Positions 19,615 to 32,544 of a stretch of DNA of 64,000 nt are shown here, piece after piece. Origin of the DNA: Reyranella sp. (GTDB lineage Bacteria > Pseudomonadota > Alphaproteobacteria > Reyranellales > Reyranellaceae); the NCBI RefSeq assembly GCF_030651995.1, contig NZ_JAUSBN010000037.1, forward strand, positions 52,154-116,153, given 5' to 3'. The notes beneath the pieces were generated by a model, which was given only the letters and a program-made list of their open reading frames with translations, was not told where the DNA came from and ran no database searches. The position numbers and the translations under genes are program-made. Each line of letters begins with the position of its first letter. Position 1 is the stretch's first letter.

Positions 19615-22527
19615 TCAACCGACAGTGAGAGCGCGGTCGACCAGATCGGCCTGTTCCTTGAGATGCGTGCGCGCCGATCCGGTGGCGGGCGACGCGGCTT
19701 CGGCGCGGCCGACATAGAGCGGCCGCTTGGCCTTGCCCTCGATGCTCGCCAGCGCGCGCTCGATGCGACGATCGACGAAGTGCCAGGCGCCCATGTTCTC
19801 GGGCTCCTCCTGGCACCATACGACCTCGGCATTGGGATACTGCGCGAGCCGTATCCCGAGCCGCGTGAACGGAAACGGGTAGAGCTGCTCGATGCGCAGG
19901 ATGGCGATGTCGTCGATCTTGCGCTTGCGACGCTCGGCGACGAGATCGAAGTACACCTTGCCCGAGCACAGCACGACGCGGCGCACATTGGTGCCGTCGA
20001 CCAGCTGGTCGGTCTCGGCGAGGATGCGGCGGAACGAGCTGCCCGGCCCGAAATCGGCCAGGGTCGATACGCAATCCTTGTGACGCAGCAGCGACTTCGG
20101 CGTCATCACCACCAGGGGCTTGCGGAACGTGCGACGCATCTGCCGGCGCAGCGCATGGAAGTAGTTGGCCGGGGTCGTCGGATTGATGACCTGCCAGTTG
20201 TCCTCGGCGGAGAGCTGCAGGTAGCGCTCGAGGCGTGCGGAGCTGTGCTCCGGGCCCTGGCCCTCGTAGCCGTGCGGCAGCAGCATCACCAGGCCCGACA
20301 TGCGCAGCCACTTGCTCTCGGCCGAGCAGATGAACTGGTCGATGATGACCTGCGCGCCGTTGGCGAAGTCGCCGAACTGCGCTTCCCACAGGACCAGCGC
20401 GTTGGGCTCGGCCAGCGAGTAGCCGTATTCGAAGCCCAGCACGCCCGCCTCGTTCAGCGGGCTGTCGATCACCTCGAAGCGGGCCTGACCGTCCGCCACA
20501 TGGTTGAGCGGGATGTACTTGGCCTCGGTCGCCTGGTCGACCAGCACGGAATGGCGCTGGGAGAAGGTGCCGCGGCCGGAATCCTGGCCGCTGAGGCGCA
20601 CCGGCGTGCCTTCCGCCAGGAGCGTACCGAAGGCCAGCGCCTCGCCGGTCGCCCAGTCGATGCTCTCGCCGGTATCGATGGTCTTGCGCTTCTCCTGGAG
20701 CTGGCGCGTGATCTTGCGGTTGAGTTCGAAGTTCTTCGGCGGCTCGGAGATCGCGTGACCGACCGCCTTCAGCCTGTCGAGTTCGACGGCGGTGACGCCC
20801 TTGCGATCCTCCTCGCCCGGCGCGACCGTGATGCCCGCCCACTTGCCTTCGAGCCAGTCGGCCTTGTTGGGCTTGTAGTTGCCCGCCGCCTCGAGCGCCT
20901 TGTCGAGCTTTTCGCGCAGCGCGTTATCCATGGCGGCGACTTCCTCCGCCGTCACCACGCCCTCGGCTTCGAGCTTCGCCGCGTAGACTTCCTTCACCGA
21001 ACGATGCGCGCCGATCTCCTTGTACATCAGCGGCTGGGTGAACATCGGCTCGTCACCCTCGTTGTGACCGTGCCGGCGGTAGCAGAACATGTCGATGACG
21101 ATGTCGCGCTTGAAGTGCTGGCGGAACTCGGTCGCGATGCGCGCGACGTGGACAACCGCCTCGGGATCGTCGCCGTTCACGTGGAGGATCGGCGCCTGCA
21201 CGATCTTCGCGACTTCCGTGCAGTAGGGGCCGGAGCGCGATTCCGTCGGCAGGGTCGTGAAGCCGATCTGGTTGTTCACGATGAAATGGATGGTGCCGCC
21301 GATGCGGTAGCCCGCGAGGTCGGACAGGTCGAGGCTCTCGGCCACCAGGCCCTGGCCCGCGAAGGCGGCGTCGCCGTGCATCAGGATGCACATGACCTGG
21401 CTGCGGTCGGTGTCGCCGCGCTGGTCTTCCTTGGCGCGCGCCTTGCCGAGGATGACCGGGTTCACCGCCTCGAGATGCGAGGGGTTGGGCGACAGCGAAA
21501 GATGGATCACGTTGCCGTCGAACTCGCGATCGGCCGAAGCACCCAGATGGTACTTCACGTCACCCGAGCCGCGCATCTCCTCGGGCTGCGAGGAGCGGCC
21601 CTGGAACTCGGAGAACAGCGCGGTGTAGCTCTTGTGCATCACATGCACGAGCGTGTTGAGGCGGCCGCGATGCGGCATGCCGAGCATCACTTCCTTCACG
21701 CCGAGCTGACCGCCGCGCTTCAGGATCTGCTCGATGCCGGGAATCAGCGATTCGCCGCCGTCGAGACCGAAACGCTTGGTGCCGACGAACTTCACATGCA
21801 GGTAGCGCTCCAGCCCCTCGGCCTCGCCGACCCGCTCGAGGATCATCTTGCGGCCGGTGACCGTGAACTCGGTGTGGTTCTCGATGTGCTCGATGCGCTC
21901 CTGGATCCACGCCTTCTGGTCGGGATCGGAGATGTGCATGAACTCGACGCCGATCTTGCCGCAGTAGGTCTTGCGCAGGCGTTCCATGATCTGGCGCAGC
22001 GAGGCGGACTCGCCCAGCGCCAGCGACCCGAAGATCAGGATCGGACGGTCCCAGTCGGCCTCGGTGAAGCCGTAGGTCGCCGGATCGAGCTCGCGATGCG
22101 GCGCCTGGCGCACGAGGCCGAGCGGATCGAGGTCGGCCTCGAGATGGCCGCGGATGCGATAGGCGCGGATCAGCATCAGCGCCCGCGCCGTGTCCTGGGC
22201 GGCGGCGCGGATCTCTTCCTGGGTCTTGCCGGCGATCGCCGGCGCAGCCGGCGCCGGCCCGGCAGTCGCCTGGCCGCCCTTGACGTTGCGGTTGGCCGCA
22301 GCCGGGACGGCATCGGGATCGACGGCGCCGATCACCCGGGCGCCGTTGGGTGCCCAGGAGGCGCCGCGCACCTCCGCCGGCACGTCGCCCTTCTGCTCGG
22401 CGAGGGCACCGAAGAAGGTCTGCCATTCCGCGTCGACCGAATTGGGGTCGGCCAGGAAGCGCGCATAGAGTTCCTCGATGAATGGCGCGTTTGCACCGAA
22501 CAGGAACGACGTCTGTTCTGCTCTCAT
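19615..22527 (-). CDS. sucA: 2-oxoglutarate dehydrogenase E1 component
   Basis: Thiamine-diphosphate-dependent decarboxylase of the 2-oxoglutarate dehydrogenase complex; 970 residues, normal for the family. It starts with the conserved helix FLFGANAPFIEELYARFLADP, then has the TPP-binding core (GMPHRGRLNTLVHVMHKSY; GDAAFAGQGLVAESL) and the transketolase-like half (LVDQATEAKYIPLNH; LLPHGYEGQGPEHSSARLER). It is preceded by sucD (65-base gap) and followed by sucB. A very long open frame on the opposite strand is a codon-bias shadow. Confidence 0.98.
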   Translation of the reverse strand: MRAEQTSFLFGANAPFIEELYARFLADPNSVDAEWQTFFGALAEQKGDVPAEVRGASWAPNGARVIGAVDPDAVPAAANRNVKGGQATAGPAPAAPAIAGKTQEEIRAAAQDTARALMLIRAYRIRGHLEADLDPLGLVRQAPHRELDPATYGFTEADWDRPILIFGSLALGESASLRQIMERLRKTYCGKIGVEFMHISDPDQKAWIQERIEHIENHTEFTVTGRKMILERVGEAEGLERYLHVKFVGTKRFGLDGGESLIPGIEQILKRGGQLGVKEVMLGMPHRGRLNTLVHVMHKSYTALFSEFQGRSSQPEEMRGSGDVKYHLGASADREFDGNVIHLSLSPNPSHLEAVNPVILGKARAKEDQRGDTDRSQVMCILMHGDAAFAGQGLVAESLDLSDLAGYRIGGTIHFIVNNQIGFTTLPTESRSGPYCTEVAKIVQAPILHVNGDDPEAVVHVARIATEFRQHFKRDIVIDMFCYRRHGHNEGDEPMFTQPLMYKEIGAHRSVKEVYAAKLEAEGVVTAEEVAAMDNALREKLDKALEAAGNYKPNKADWLEGKWAGITVAPGEEDRKGVTAVELDRLKAVGHAISEPPKNFELNRKITRQLQEKRKTIDTGESIDWATGEALAFGTLLAEGTPVRLSGQDSGRGTFSQRHSVLVDQATEAKYIPLNHVADGQARFEVIDSPLNEAGVLGFEYGYSLAEPNALVLWEAQFGDFANGAQVIIDQFICSAESKWLRMSGLVMLLPHGYEGQGPEHSSARLERYLQLSAEDNWQVINPTTPANYFHALRRQMRRTFRKPLVVMTPKSLLRHKDCVSTLADFGPGSSFRRILAETDQLVDGTNVRRVVLCSGKVYFDLVAERRKRKIDDIAILRIEQLYPFPFTRLGIRLAQYPNAEVVWCQEEPENMGAWHFVDRRIERALASIEGKAKRPLYVGRAEAASPATGSARTHLKEQADLVDRALTVG

Positions 22528-22592
22528 GGCCCGATTCTCCCTGGCCTGTCTTTGCTGGCCGCCCGGCAGAGGCTGGGCGGCAAATCCGCTCG

Positions 22593-23467
22593 TCAGCCCT
22601 TCATGGCCTTAAGCATTTCCTCGCCCAAAGCGGCAGGCGACTCCGCAACCCTGATGCCGGCCGCCCGCATGGCGTCGACCTTGAACGCCGCGGTGTCGTT
22701 GCCGCCCGAGATCACCGCGCCGGCATGCCCCATGCGGCGGCCCGGAGGAGCGGTGCGACCGGCGATGAACCCGACGACCGGCTTCTTCGTTCCCGAGGCC
22801 TTGAGGAATTCCGCGCCCTTGACCTCGGCGTCGCCGCCGATCTCGCCGATCATCACGATGCCCTCGGTCTCGGGATCGCGGATGAACATGTCGAGGCACT
22901 CGACGAAGTTGGTGCCGTTCACCGGATCGCCGCCGATGCCGATGCAGGTGGTCTGGCCGAGGCCGGCCGCCGTGGTCTGCGCCACCGCCTCGTAGGTCAG
23001 GGTCCCCGAGCGGGAGACGATGCCGATCCTGCCGCGCTTGTGGATGTGGCCCGGCATGATGCCGATCTTGCACTCGCCCGGGGTGATGACGCCGGGGCAA
23101 TTGGGTCCGATCAGCCGCGACTTCGATGCGGTGAGCGCCCGCTTCACCTTGACCATGTCGATCACCGGGATGCCCTCGGTGATGCAGACGCTCAGCGGGA
23201 TCTCGGCGTCGATCGCCTCGAGGATCGAGTCGGCCGCGAACGGCGGCGGCACGTAGATCACCGAGGCGTTGCAGCCGGTCTTCTCGACCGCCTCGGCGAC
23301 GGTGTCGAACACCGGCAGGTCGAGATGCTTGGTGCCGCCTTTGCCCGGCGTCACGCCGCCCACCATCTTGGTGCCGTAGGCGATCGCCTGCTCGGAGTGG
23401 AAGGTGCCCTGCGAGCCGGTGATGCCCTGGCAGATGACCTTGGTGTTCTTGTCGACCAGGACGGCCA

Positions 23468-23468
<1 letters not shown>
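22593..23468 (-). CDS. sucD: Succinyl-CoA synthetase subunit alpha
   Basis: Alpha subunit of succinate-CoA ligase, carrying the phosphohistidine. At 291 residues it has the CoA-binding Rossmann part at the N-terminus ([19 protein letters not shown]) and the active histidine motif [14 protein letters not shown] near residue 247. Its ATG overlaps the sucC stop by one base, so the two subunits are translated together. The product makes succinate and nucleotide triphosphate from the succinyl-CoA formed by SucAB-Lpd. Confidence 0.98.
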
Positions 23469-24664
<1,196 letters not shown>

Positions 24665-24826
24665 GGGGTCCTATCGTTCGGGACGGCGTGCGAGAAACGC
24701 GGCCCCTCAGTTTTCAAACGCAACTGACCAAGGGATGCGGCACTTTATGAGCGCCGCAGGCCCTTGGCAACGATGGATCGATGAACGTTTGCGGTCGCTC
24801 GACTAAAGTCGAAAGACCCTACATTT

Positions 24827-26720
<1,894 letters not shown>

Positions 26721-26727
26721 ACGCCCA

Positions 26728-27618
26728 TCAGACACCGTTGGCTTTGAACCAGGCAAGCGCCTTCTTCCACGCATCCTCCGCCTGCTCCTTGCGGTAGGAC
26801 GGGCGGTAGTCGGCGTTGAAGGCGTGCGGCGTGTCCGGATAGGTGTCGATCTGCGACTTCTGGGCGGCCGGGCTGCCGGCCTTCAGGGCCGCGCGCATGC
26901 GGTCGACGGTGTCGTTCGGAATGCCGGTGTCGGCGCCGCCATAGAGGCCGAGCACCGGCGCCTTGAGATCCTTGGCGATGTCGACCGGATGCTTGGGCGT
27001 CGTCGGTGTCGAATCGCCGACGACCCGGCCATACCAGGCGACGCCCGCCTTGAGCGCCGCGCTGTGGGCGGCATAGAGCCAGACGATGCGGCCGCCCCAG
27101 CAGAAGCCGGTGATGCCGAGCTTGGCGGTGTCGGCCTTGCCCTCGCCCTTGGCGAAGGCGGCGGTCGCGTCGAGATCGTTCATGACCTGCTCGTCCGGCA
27201 CCTTCGAGACGATCTCGCGCAGCAGCGCCTGCACGTCGCTGATGGCCTTGGGATCGCCCTGGCGGAAGTAGAGTTCCGGCGCGATGGCGTAGTAGCCGGC
27301 CTTGGCGAAGCGGCGGCAGAGATCGGCGATATGCGCGTGCACGCCGAAGATCTCCTGCACGACCAGGATCGTGGCGAAGCCCTGGCCCGAGGCCGGCATG
27401 GCGCGATAGGCGTCCATGTCCTTGCCGTCCCTGGTCTTGACCTTGACGACGCCCGCCGTGAGACCGTCCGCCGGCGTGGTGATCATCGTCTGCGCCTGGA
27501 GGGGCTGCACCGACAAAGCGAAGGTGGTGCCGAGCGCCGCGCCGGTCGCCGTCGCCTTCAAGGCGTTGCGGCGCGACAGGCCACCTTCGTTCAGGGAAAT
27601 CATGCGATCGCCGTCCAT
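26728..27618 (-). CDS. Tat-exported dienelactone hydrolase family protein
   Basis: A 296-residue dienelactone hydrolase-like enzyme with a twin-arginine leader ([17 protein letters not shown], cleavage near LQAQT), so it folds before export to the periplasm. The nucleophile elbow is GFCWGGR, with cysteine as in true carboxymethylenebutenolidase. The catalytic Asp and His are in [10 protein letters not shown] and TPHAFNADY. It is a different subfamily from the serine-type enzymes at 12948 and 53624. It precedes the epoxide hydrolase-like gene in the same transcript. Which lactone or ester it cuts is unknown. Confidence 0.9.
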   Translation of the reverse strand: MDGDRMISLNEGGLSRRNALKATATGAALGTTFALSVQPLQAQTMITTPADGLTAGVVKVKTRDGKDMDAYRAMPASGQGFATILVVQEIFGVHAHIADLCRRFAKAGYYAIAPELYFRQGDPKAISDVQALLREIVSKVPDEQVMNDLDATAAFAKGEGKADTAKLGITGFCWGGRIVWLYAAHSAALKAGVAWYGRVVGDSTPTTPKHPVDIAKDLKAPVLGLYGGADTGIPNDTVDRMRAALKAGSPAAQKSQIDTYPDTPHAFNADYRPSYRKEQAEDAWKKALAWFKANGV

Positions 27619-27691
27619 GTCCTGCCTCCCGAAAAATCTCTGAAAAACGCCGCAGAGCCTATGCTGCGGGCGAACGGGCCCACAATCACAA

Positions 27692-28852
27692 TTAGGCGAT
27701 GTGATCGAGGTTCAGATACTCCGGGCTCTGCATTTCCATCAGCCGCGAGACGGTGCGCTGGAATTCGAAGGAGCCGTCGCCCTCCGGGTAGAGACCGCCC
27801 GGATTTGCCGCCGCCGAACAGATGAACTTCACCTTCCTCTCGTAGAAGGTATCGATCATCGTCACGAAGCGAACCGCCTTGTCGCGGCTGTCCGGTCCCA
27901 TCCTGGGAATCTCGGCCACGATGACGGTGTGGAAATTGTCGGCGATGCAGAGGAAGTCGGCCGCGCCCATCGGCCGCGCGCACCAGTCCATGAAATGCGC
28001 CATGGCGACACCGGGGGCAGCACGCGGCACCTCGACGTTGCGGCCCTGCGTGCGCAGCACGCGCGCCTCGCCGTCGGCGCCATTGCTGAGCGCACGGAAC
28101 GCCTCATCGAGCTTCTTCGTCGCCCAGGCACCGAGCGGCGTCAGGTAGAGATCGAGCTCGCGCAGCCGGCCCATCCGGTAGTCCTGCGAGCCGCCCAGCT
28201 CCAGAACTTCGAGACGCTGCTTCACCAGCTCGATGAACGGCAGGAAGCGGTCGCGCTGCAGGCCGTTCCTGTAGAGATCGTCGGGCGCGCGGTTGGAGGT
28301 GGCGATCACCGTGATCCCCTCCTCGAACAGCGTCTCGAACAGGCGGCCGAGGATCATCGCATCGGCGATGTTGGTCACCTGGAATTCGTCGAAGCAGAGC
28401 AGGCGAGCCTCGGCAGCGATCTCCCGGGCGATCGGCACGATGGTGTCGGATTCCGGCGGGGCGCCCTTCGCTGCGAGCTCCTCGCGCCGACGATGCAGGC
28501 GGGCCTGCACCTCGAGCATGAATTCGTGGAAGTGGACGCGGCGCTTCTTCGTCACCGGCGCATCGGCAAAGAACAGGTCCATCAGCATGGACTTGCCGCG
28601 ACCGACCGAGCCCCAGATGTAGAGGCCGTGCGGCCCCTCCGGCGGTTTGGGCGCGTGACCGAGGCCGAGGCGCGCCAGGAATCCCGTCTTGGCCGGCGGG
28701 GCGCTGGCCATCGTCGCGAGCTGCTCATGGATCGCCTGCAATCGCAGAACGACTTTTTCCTGCACGGGATCGGCGTGGATCTCGCCGGCGGCGCGGCGCG
28801 CAGCGAGGTTGGCGAGCGGGCCCTTGCCGGTCGAGGGGGTACTGGCTTCCAT
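27692..28852 (-). CDS. zapE: Cell division ATPase ZapE (AFG1-like)
   Basis: AAA-type ATPase of the AFG1 family, 386 residues. Walker A is [15 protein letters not shown] near residues 81-95, Walker B is [16 protein letters not shown], and a sensor segment reads [19 protein letters not shown]. In E. coli ZapE interacts with FtsZ under stress; the mitochondrial homologue handles misfolded proteins. It diverges from fmt (51 bases between starts) and ends 73 bases before the Tat hydrolase gene. Confidence 0.95.
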   Translation of the reverse strand: MEASTPSTGKGPLANLAARRAAGEIHADPVQEKVVLRLQAIHEQLATMASAPPAKTGFLARLGLGHAPKPPEGPHGLYIWGSVGRGKSMLMDLFFADAPVTKKRRVHFHEFMLEVQARLHRRREELAAKGAPPESDTIVPIAREIAAEARLLCFDEFQVTNIADAMILGRLFETLFEEGITVIATSNRAPDDLYRNGLQRDRFLPFIELVKQRLEVLELGGSQDYRMGRLRELDLYLTPLGAWATKKLDEAFRALSNGADGEARVLRTQGRNVEVPRAAPGVAMAHFMDWCARPMGAADFLCIADNFHTVIVAEIPRMGPDSRDKAVRFVTMIDTFYERKVKFICSAAANPGGLYPEGDGSFEFQRTVSRLMEMQSPEYLNLDHIA

Positions 28853-28903
28853 TGCGGCGGCATACCTAGCTCACCGCCGCGCGGCTGCCTATAAGGTGCG
28901 GCG

Positions 28904-29878
28904 ATGAAGATTGCGTTCCTCGGCACCTCAGCCTTCGCCGTGCCAGCGCTCGCCGCGCTGGCCGAAGCCGGCCACGACGTCGCGTGCGTCTACACGAGGG
29001 CCCCCAAGCCCGCGGGCCGGGGCCAGCAGGAGCGCAAGACACCCGTCCATCAGCTCGCCGACGAACTCGGTCTGCCGGTCCGCACGCCGCGCACCCTGAA
29101 AAGCGACGAGGAGGCCCAGGCCTTCAAGGCGCTCGATCTCGATGCCGCGGTGGTGGTCTCCTATGGACACATCCTGCCCAGGAGCTTCCTCGACGCCCCG
29201 GTCCTCGGCTGCATCAACATCCATGGCTCCCTGCTGCCGCGCTGGCGCGGCGCCGCCCCCATCCATCGCGCCATCCTCGCGGGCGATGCCGAGACCGGCG
29301 TCACCATCATGCGCATGGACGAGGGCCTCGACACCGGCCCGATGCTGCTGGCGGAAAGCACGCCGATCTCCGCCGCCGATACCGCCGAGAGCGTGCACGA
29401 CCGCCTGGCCGATCTCGGCGCGCGGCTGATCGTGTCGACCCTCGACGGCCTGCTAAGGCGGAGCATCGAGCCGGTGGACCAGCCGGCCGAGGGCGTCACC
29501 TACGCCCACAAGCTCGGCAAGGGGGAAGGCGTGCTCGACTGGCGCCGGCCGGCCGCCGAGCTGGAGCGCAAGGTGCGCGCCTTCCACCCGTGGCCCGGCA
29601 CGTCGTTCGAGGCCCCCAAGGACAATGGCAAGGAAGCGGGTATCGAACGCATCAAGGTCCTGGCGGCGGCGCTCACGCTGGCGGGCGGCCCCCCGGGCAG
29701 CGTGACCATCGCGCGCGACGGCTTTCCGGTCGTGACCTGCGGTATCGGCGGGCTGAAGCTGCTCAAGCTGCAGCGGCCCGGCAAGTCGGCGCAGTCGGCG
29801 GACGCCTTCCTGCGCGGCTTCGCGCTGGAGGCGGGCACCGTGCTGGCGTCCCCCGCCGTGACGTCCCTGCCGACCTGA
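28904..29878 (+). CDS. fmt: Methionyl-tRNA formyltransferase
   Basis: Formylates Met-tRNA(fMet) with 10-formyl-THF to make the initiator. The 324-residue protein begins MKIAFLGTSAFAVPALAAL and contains the catalytic/formyl-folate motif NIHGSLLPRWRGAAPIHRAI and the C-terminal OB-like domain (ADTAESVHDRLADLGARL, then VTYAHKLGKGEGVLDW). In many genomes def precedes fmt; here there is no def in the window. truA follows after four bases. Confidence 0.98.
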   Translation: MKIAFLGTSAFAVPALAALAEAGHDVACVYTRAPKPAGRGQQERKTPVHQLADELGLPVRTPRTLKSDEEAQAFKALDLDAAVVVSYGHILPRSFLDAPVLGCINIHGSLLPRWRGAAPIHRAILAGDAETGVTIMRMDEGLDTGPMLLAESTPISAADTAESVHDRLADLGARLIVSTLDGLLRRSIEPVDQPAEGVTYAHKLGKGEGVLDWRRPAAELERKVRAFHPWPGTSFEAPKDNGKEAGIERIKVLAAALTLAGGPPGSVTIARDGFPVVTCGIGGLKLLKLQRPGKSAQSADAFLRGFALEAGTVLASPAVTSLPT

Positions 29879-29882
29879 CATC

Positions 29883-30671
29883 GTGCCGCGCTACAAACTC
29901 TCGGTCGAATATGACGGCGAGCCGTTCGTCGGATGGCAGCGCCAGCCGAATGGCCCTTCGGTCCAGGTCGCGCTCGAAGAGGCCGTGTTCGCCTTCTCCG
30001 GCGAGCGCCCGCCCGTCCAGGCTGCCGGCCGCACCGACACCGGGGTGCATGCGCGCGGCCAGGTCGTGCATCTCGACCTTACCCGCGAGTGGCCGGTCGA
30101 GACCATTCGCTCGGCGATCAACTTCCACCTGAAGCCTCAACCGGTCTCCGTCCTGGTCGCCGAACTCGCCCCTCCCGGTTTCCATGCACGCTTCTCCGCG
30201 ACATGGCGGCGCTACCGCTACCGCATCATCAATCGACGCGCCCCGCCCGCGCTCGATCGCGGCCAGCTCTGGCACGTGCCGGGTTCGCTCGACGTCGACC
30301 TGATGGCAGATGCCGCGACGGTGCTGGTGGGAAGACACGACTTCAACAGTTTCCGCTCGACCTCCTGCCAGTCGCCATCGGCGCTGAAGACACTCGACCT
30401 GCTGAAGGTCTCCCGCCTCGGCGAGGAGATCCACGTCGATGTCGGCTCGCGCTCCTTCCTGCACAACCAGGTGCGCATCATCGTGGGCACGCTGCATCTC
30501 GTCGGACGCTGCCAGTGGACCCGCGGCGATGTCGAAGCAGCACTCGCGGCCCGCGATCGTGCCCGCGCCGGGCCGACCGCGCCGCCGCACGGGCTCTGCC
30601 TGATGGAAGTGCGCTACGAGCTAGGCCCCGACCGCGACGGCGACTCCGAGGAAGCGATCGACGATCAGTGA
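29883..30671 (+). CDS. truA: tRNA pseudouridine(38-40) synthase TruA
   Basis: Isomerises uridines 38-40 in the anticodon arm of tRNAs. At 262 residues it has the catalytic motif GRTDTGVHARGQVVHLD (Asp52), the N-terminal YKLSVEYDGEPFVGWQRQP, and FLHNQVRIIVGTLHLVG near the end. The GTG at 29883 follows the fmt stop by four bases with no clear Shine-Dalgarno sequence, suggesting translational coupling. Its 3' end overlaps the convergent membrane-protein gene by 51 bases. Confidence 0.97.
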   Translation: MPRYKLSVEYDGEPFVGWQRQPNGPSVQVALEEAVFAFSGERPPVQAAGRTDTGVHARGQVVHLDLTREWPVETIRSAINFHLKPQPVSVLVAELAPPGFHARFSATWRRYRYRIINRRAPPALDRGQLWHVPGSLDVDLMADAATVLVGRHDFNSFRSTSCQSPSALKTLDLLKVSRLGEEIHVDVGSRSFLHNQVRIIVGTLHLVGRCQWTRGDVEAALAARDRARAGPTAPPHGLCLMEVRYELGPDRDGDSEEAIDDQ

Positions 30672-31205
30672 GATGAAGATTGACGGCACCCAGTTGACGA
30701 TCAACAGGAGGGCAGCGACCGGCCAGGTGGCGCCGAGCACCATCCGGGTCGTCACCAGGAACCAGTAGAAGAAGAGCGCCTGCAGCCCGATGCGCATGAG
30801 CTCGCCCGGCACCGGCGGCAGCAGCGAGGCCAGCACCACGCCGATCACTGCCGCGATCATCGCCGGCAGGTTGACCCAGTTCAGGGCCGAGATGTAACGC
30901 GGAAAGCGGTTCAGCCAGTTCCGCCGCCGCGCGATCTCGTAGAACAGGACGGGAAACAGCGTCCATTCGACGGCGTAGCGCAGCGTCTCCACCAGCACGA
31001 TCTCGAGGTCGTCGGCCGTCGAAGTCACGAAGGCATACCGCAACAGCATCAGGGCGGCGTGCAGCGGTGCGACCAGAATCATCACCTGGAACGACCGCAC
31101 GCAGGCTTCGCGCGTATTGTCGAAGTAGGACGGTGCGACCGGATCGCGCTTCAGAAGCCCGATCGCACCCTGTATCCCCCGGGCGATTTCGCCAGCGCTG
31201 AGCAC
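30621..31205 (-). CDS. Multi-pass membrane protein of unknown function
   Basis: A 194-residue inner-membrane protein with about five hydrophobic segments, for example VMILVAPLHAALMLLRYAF, MIAAVIGVVLASLLPPV and VAALLLIVNWVPSIFISLIV. I prefer the GTG at 31205 (start VLSAGEIARGIQGAIGLLKR), just past the dapE stop at 31210, over longer starts inside dapE. No family is recognised with confidence. It probably forms a transcript with dapE. Its last 51 bases overlap the convergent truA 3' end. Confidence 0.75.
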   Translation of the reverse strand: MLSAGEIARGIQGAIGLLKRDPVAPSYFDNTREACVRSFQVMILVAPLHAALMLLRYAFVTSTADDLEIVLVETLRYAVEWTLFPVLFYEIARRRNWLNRFPRYISALNWVNLPAMIAAVIGVVLASLLPPVPGELMRIGLQALFFYWFLVTTRMVLGATWPVAALLLIVNWVPSIFISLIVDRFLGVAVAVGA

Positions 31206-31209
31206 GCCC

Positions 31210-32397
31210 TCAGACCGCGAAGTAACGGTCGAGAACCGTTTCGTAGACGCGGGCCAGCATCTTGAGGTCGGCAACCGCGCTCTTCTCGTCGACCTTGTGC
31301 ATGCTCTCTCCGACCAGCCCGAATTCGAGGACCGGGCAGTAGTTGCGGATGAAGCGCGCGTCCGACGTCCCGCCGGTCGTCGACAGTTCCGTCTCCACTC
31401 CGGCTATGTCGCGGACCGCCCCGGCGACGAGGTCGCTCAGCGGTCCCGGCGGCGTATAGAAGGACTCGCCGGAAACCTGGACGCTGTATTCGACGGTGCC
31501 ATTGCCGCCCAGCGCTTCGTTGGCGCGCTCGATGCGCTCCTTGAGGTGAGCCAGCAGCGTCTTCGAGGTCCAGAGGTCGTTGAACCGGGTGTTGAAGCGC
31601 GCCTTGGCGGTGCCCGGCGCGATATTGGTCGCCGGGTTGCCGACATCGACGGTCGTGAACTGCAGCGAGGTCGGCTGAAAATGCGTGCTGCCCTTGTCGA
31701 TCGGCTCGCGCACCAGCGCCTCGATGATCGCCGACAGGCGATGGACGGCATTGTCGAGCCGCTCGGGATAGGCCACGTGCCCCTGGACGCCGCGCACGAC
31801 CAGGTCGACGGTCATGCTGCCGCGGCGACCGATCTTCATCATGTCGCCGAAGCGCTTCGAGCTGGTGGGCTCGCCGACGATGCAGGCATCGATCGTCTCG
31901 CCGCGCTCGGCCAGCCGTTGCAACATCTTCACGGTGCCGTTGATCGCCGGGCCTTCCTCGTCGCCGGTGATCAGCAGGCTGATCGAGCCGCCGAAATCCC
32001 GGCCACGCCGGGCGAGAAAGCGCGCTGCGGCATCGGTGAAGGCCGCGATCGCGCCCTTCATGTCGGCGGCCCCACGGCCGAACAGATAGCCGCCGGACAG
32101 TTCGGCTGCGAACGGCCCGATCGTCCAGGAAGAGAGATCGCCGACCGGGACCACGTCGGAATGGCCGGCAAAGCAGAAGTGCTTCCCGCCGCTGCCGATG
32201 CGGGCATAGAGGTTGGCCACGTCGTCGGTGCCGGCTTGGGTAAAATCCATGCGCTCGCACGCGAAGCCGAGGGGCGCCAGCGTCTGTTCCAGCAGCTGCA
32301 AGGCACCTGCTTCGCGCGGCGTCACACTTTCGCAGCGAACGAGCGTGCGCGTCAGTTCGATGACATCGGTAACGTTGGGACTGAGCGTATCGGGCAT
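31210..32397 (-). CDS. dapE: Succinyl-diaminopimelate desuccinylase
   Basis: Zinc metallohydrolase (M20) that frees LL-diaminopimelate for peptidoglycan and lysine synthesis. The 395-residue protein shows the metal and catalytic residues: His79 and Asp81 in FAGHSDVVPVGD, Asp112 in GRGAADMKGAIAAF, and Glu-Glu in TGDEEGPAINGT. RFIRNYCPVLEFGLVG and the final histidine region are also family-typical. The ATG at 32397 begins MPDTLSPNVTDVIELTR; the longer frame is unconserved. It is downstream of the smc terminator, so it needs its own promoter in the 32398-32455 gap. Confidence 0.96.
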   Translation of the reverse strand: MPDTLSPNVTDVIELTRTLVRCESVTPREAGALQLLEQTLAPLGFACERMDFTQAGTDDVANLYARIGSGGKHFCFAGHSDVVPVGDLSSWTIGPFAAELSGGYLFGRGAADMKGAIAAFTDAAARFLARRGRDFGGSISLLITGDEEGPAINGTVKMLQRLAERGETIDACIVGEPTSSKRFGDMMKIGRRGSMTVDLVVRGVQGHVAYPERLDNAVHRLSAIIEALVREPIDKGSTHFQPTSLQFTTVDVGNPATNIAPGTAKARFNTRFNDLWTSKTLLAHLKERIERANEALGGNGTVEYSVQVSGESFYTPPGPLSDLVAGAVRDIAGVETELSTTGGTSDARFIRNYCPVLEFGLVGESMHKVDEKSAVADLKMLARVYETVLDRYFAV

Positions 32398-32455
32398 GGG
32401 CCGGACACTACAGGCCCGCTCCTCCCCTGAGAAGGGCGGCCCCCGGAAGCGCGGC

Positions 32456-32489
32456 AAAGAAAAGGGCGCCGTCAGGCCAGCCGGCGCCC
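32456..32489 (-). terminator. Intrinsic terminator downstream of smc
   Basis: On the minus strand an 8-bp GC stem (GGGCGCCG / CGGCGCCC, 32489-32482 and 3271-type arm at 32464-32471) with a 10-base loop is followed at once by TTTTCTTT (complement of 32456-32463). It lies 55 bases past the smc stop and 59 bases before the dapE start. This is the clearest Rho-independent terminator in the window. Confidence 0.85.
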
Positions 32490-32544
32490 AGTTTTTTGAG
32501 AGGAAGATAGTCTTGCTTGTTTAGGCTGACGCCGTCGTAAGGGC

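Noticed and set aside
24665..24826. A riboswitch or small RNA in the gap between mdh and sucC
   Set aside because: No strong stem-loop or known motif could be seen by eye in these 162 bases; a promoter is possible but not resolvable.
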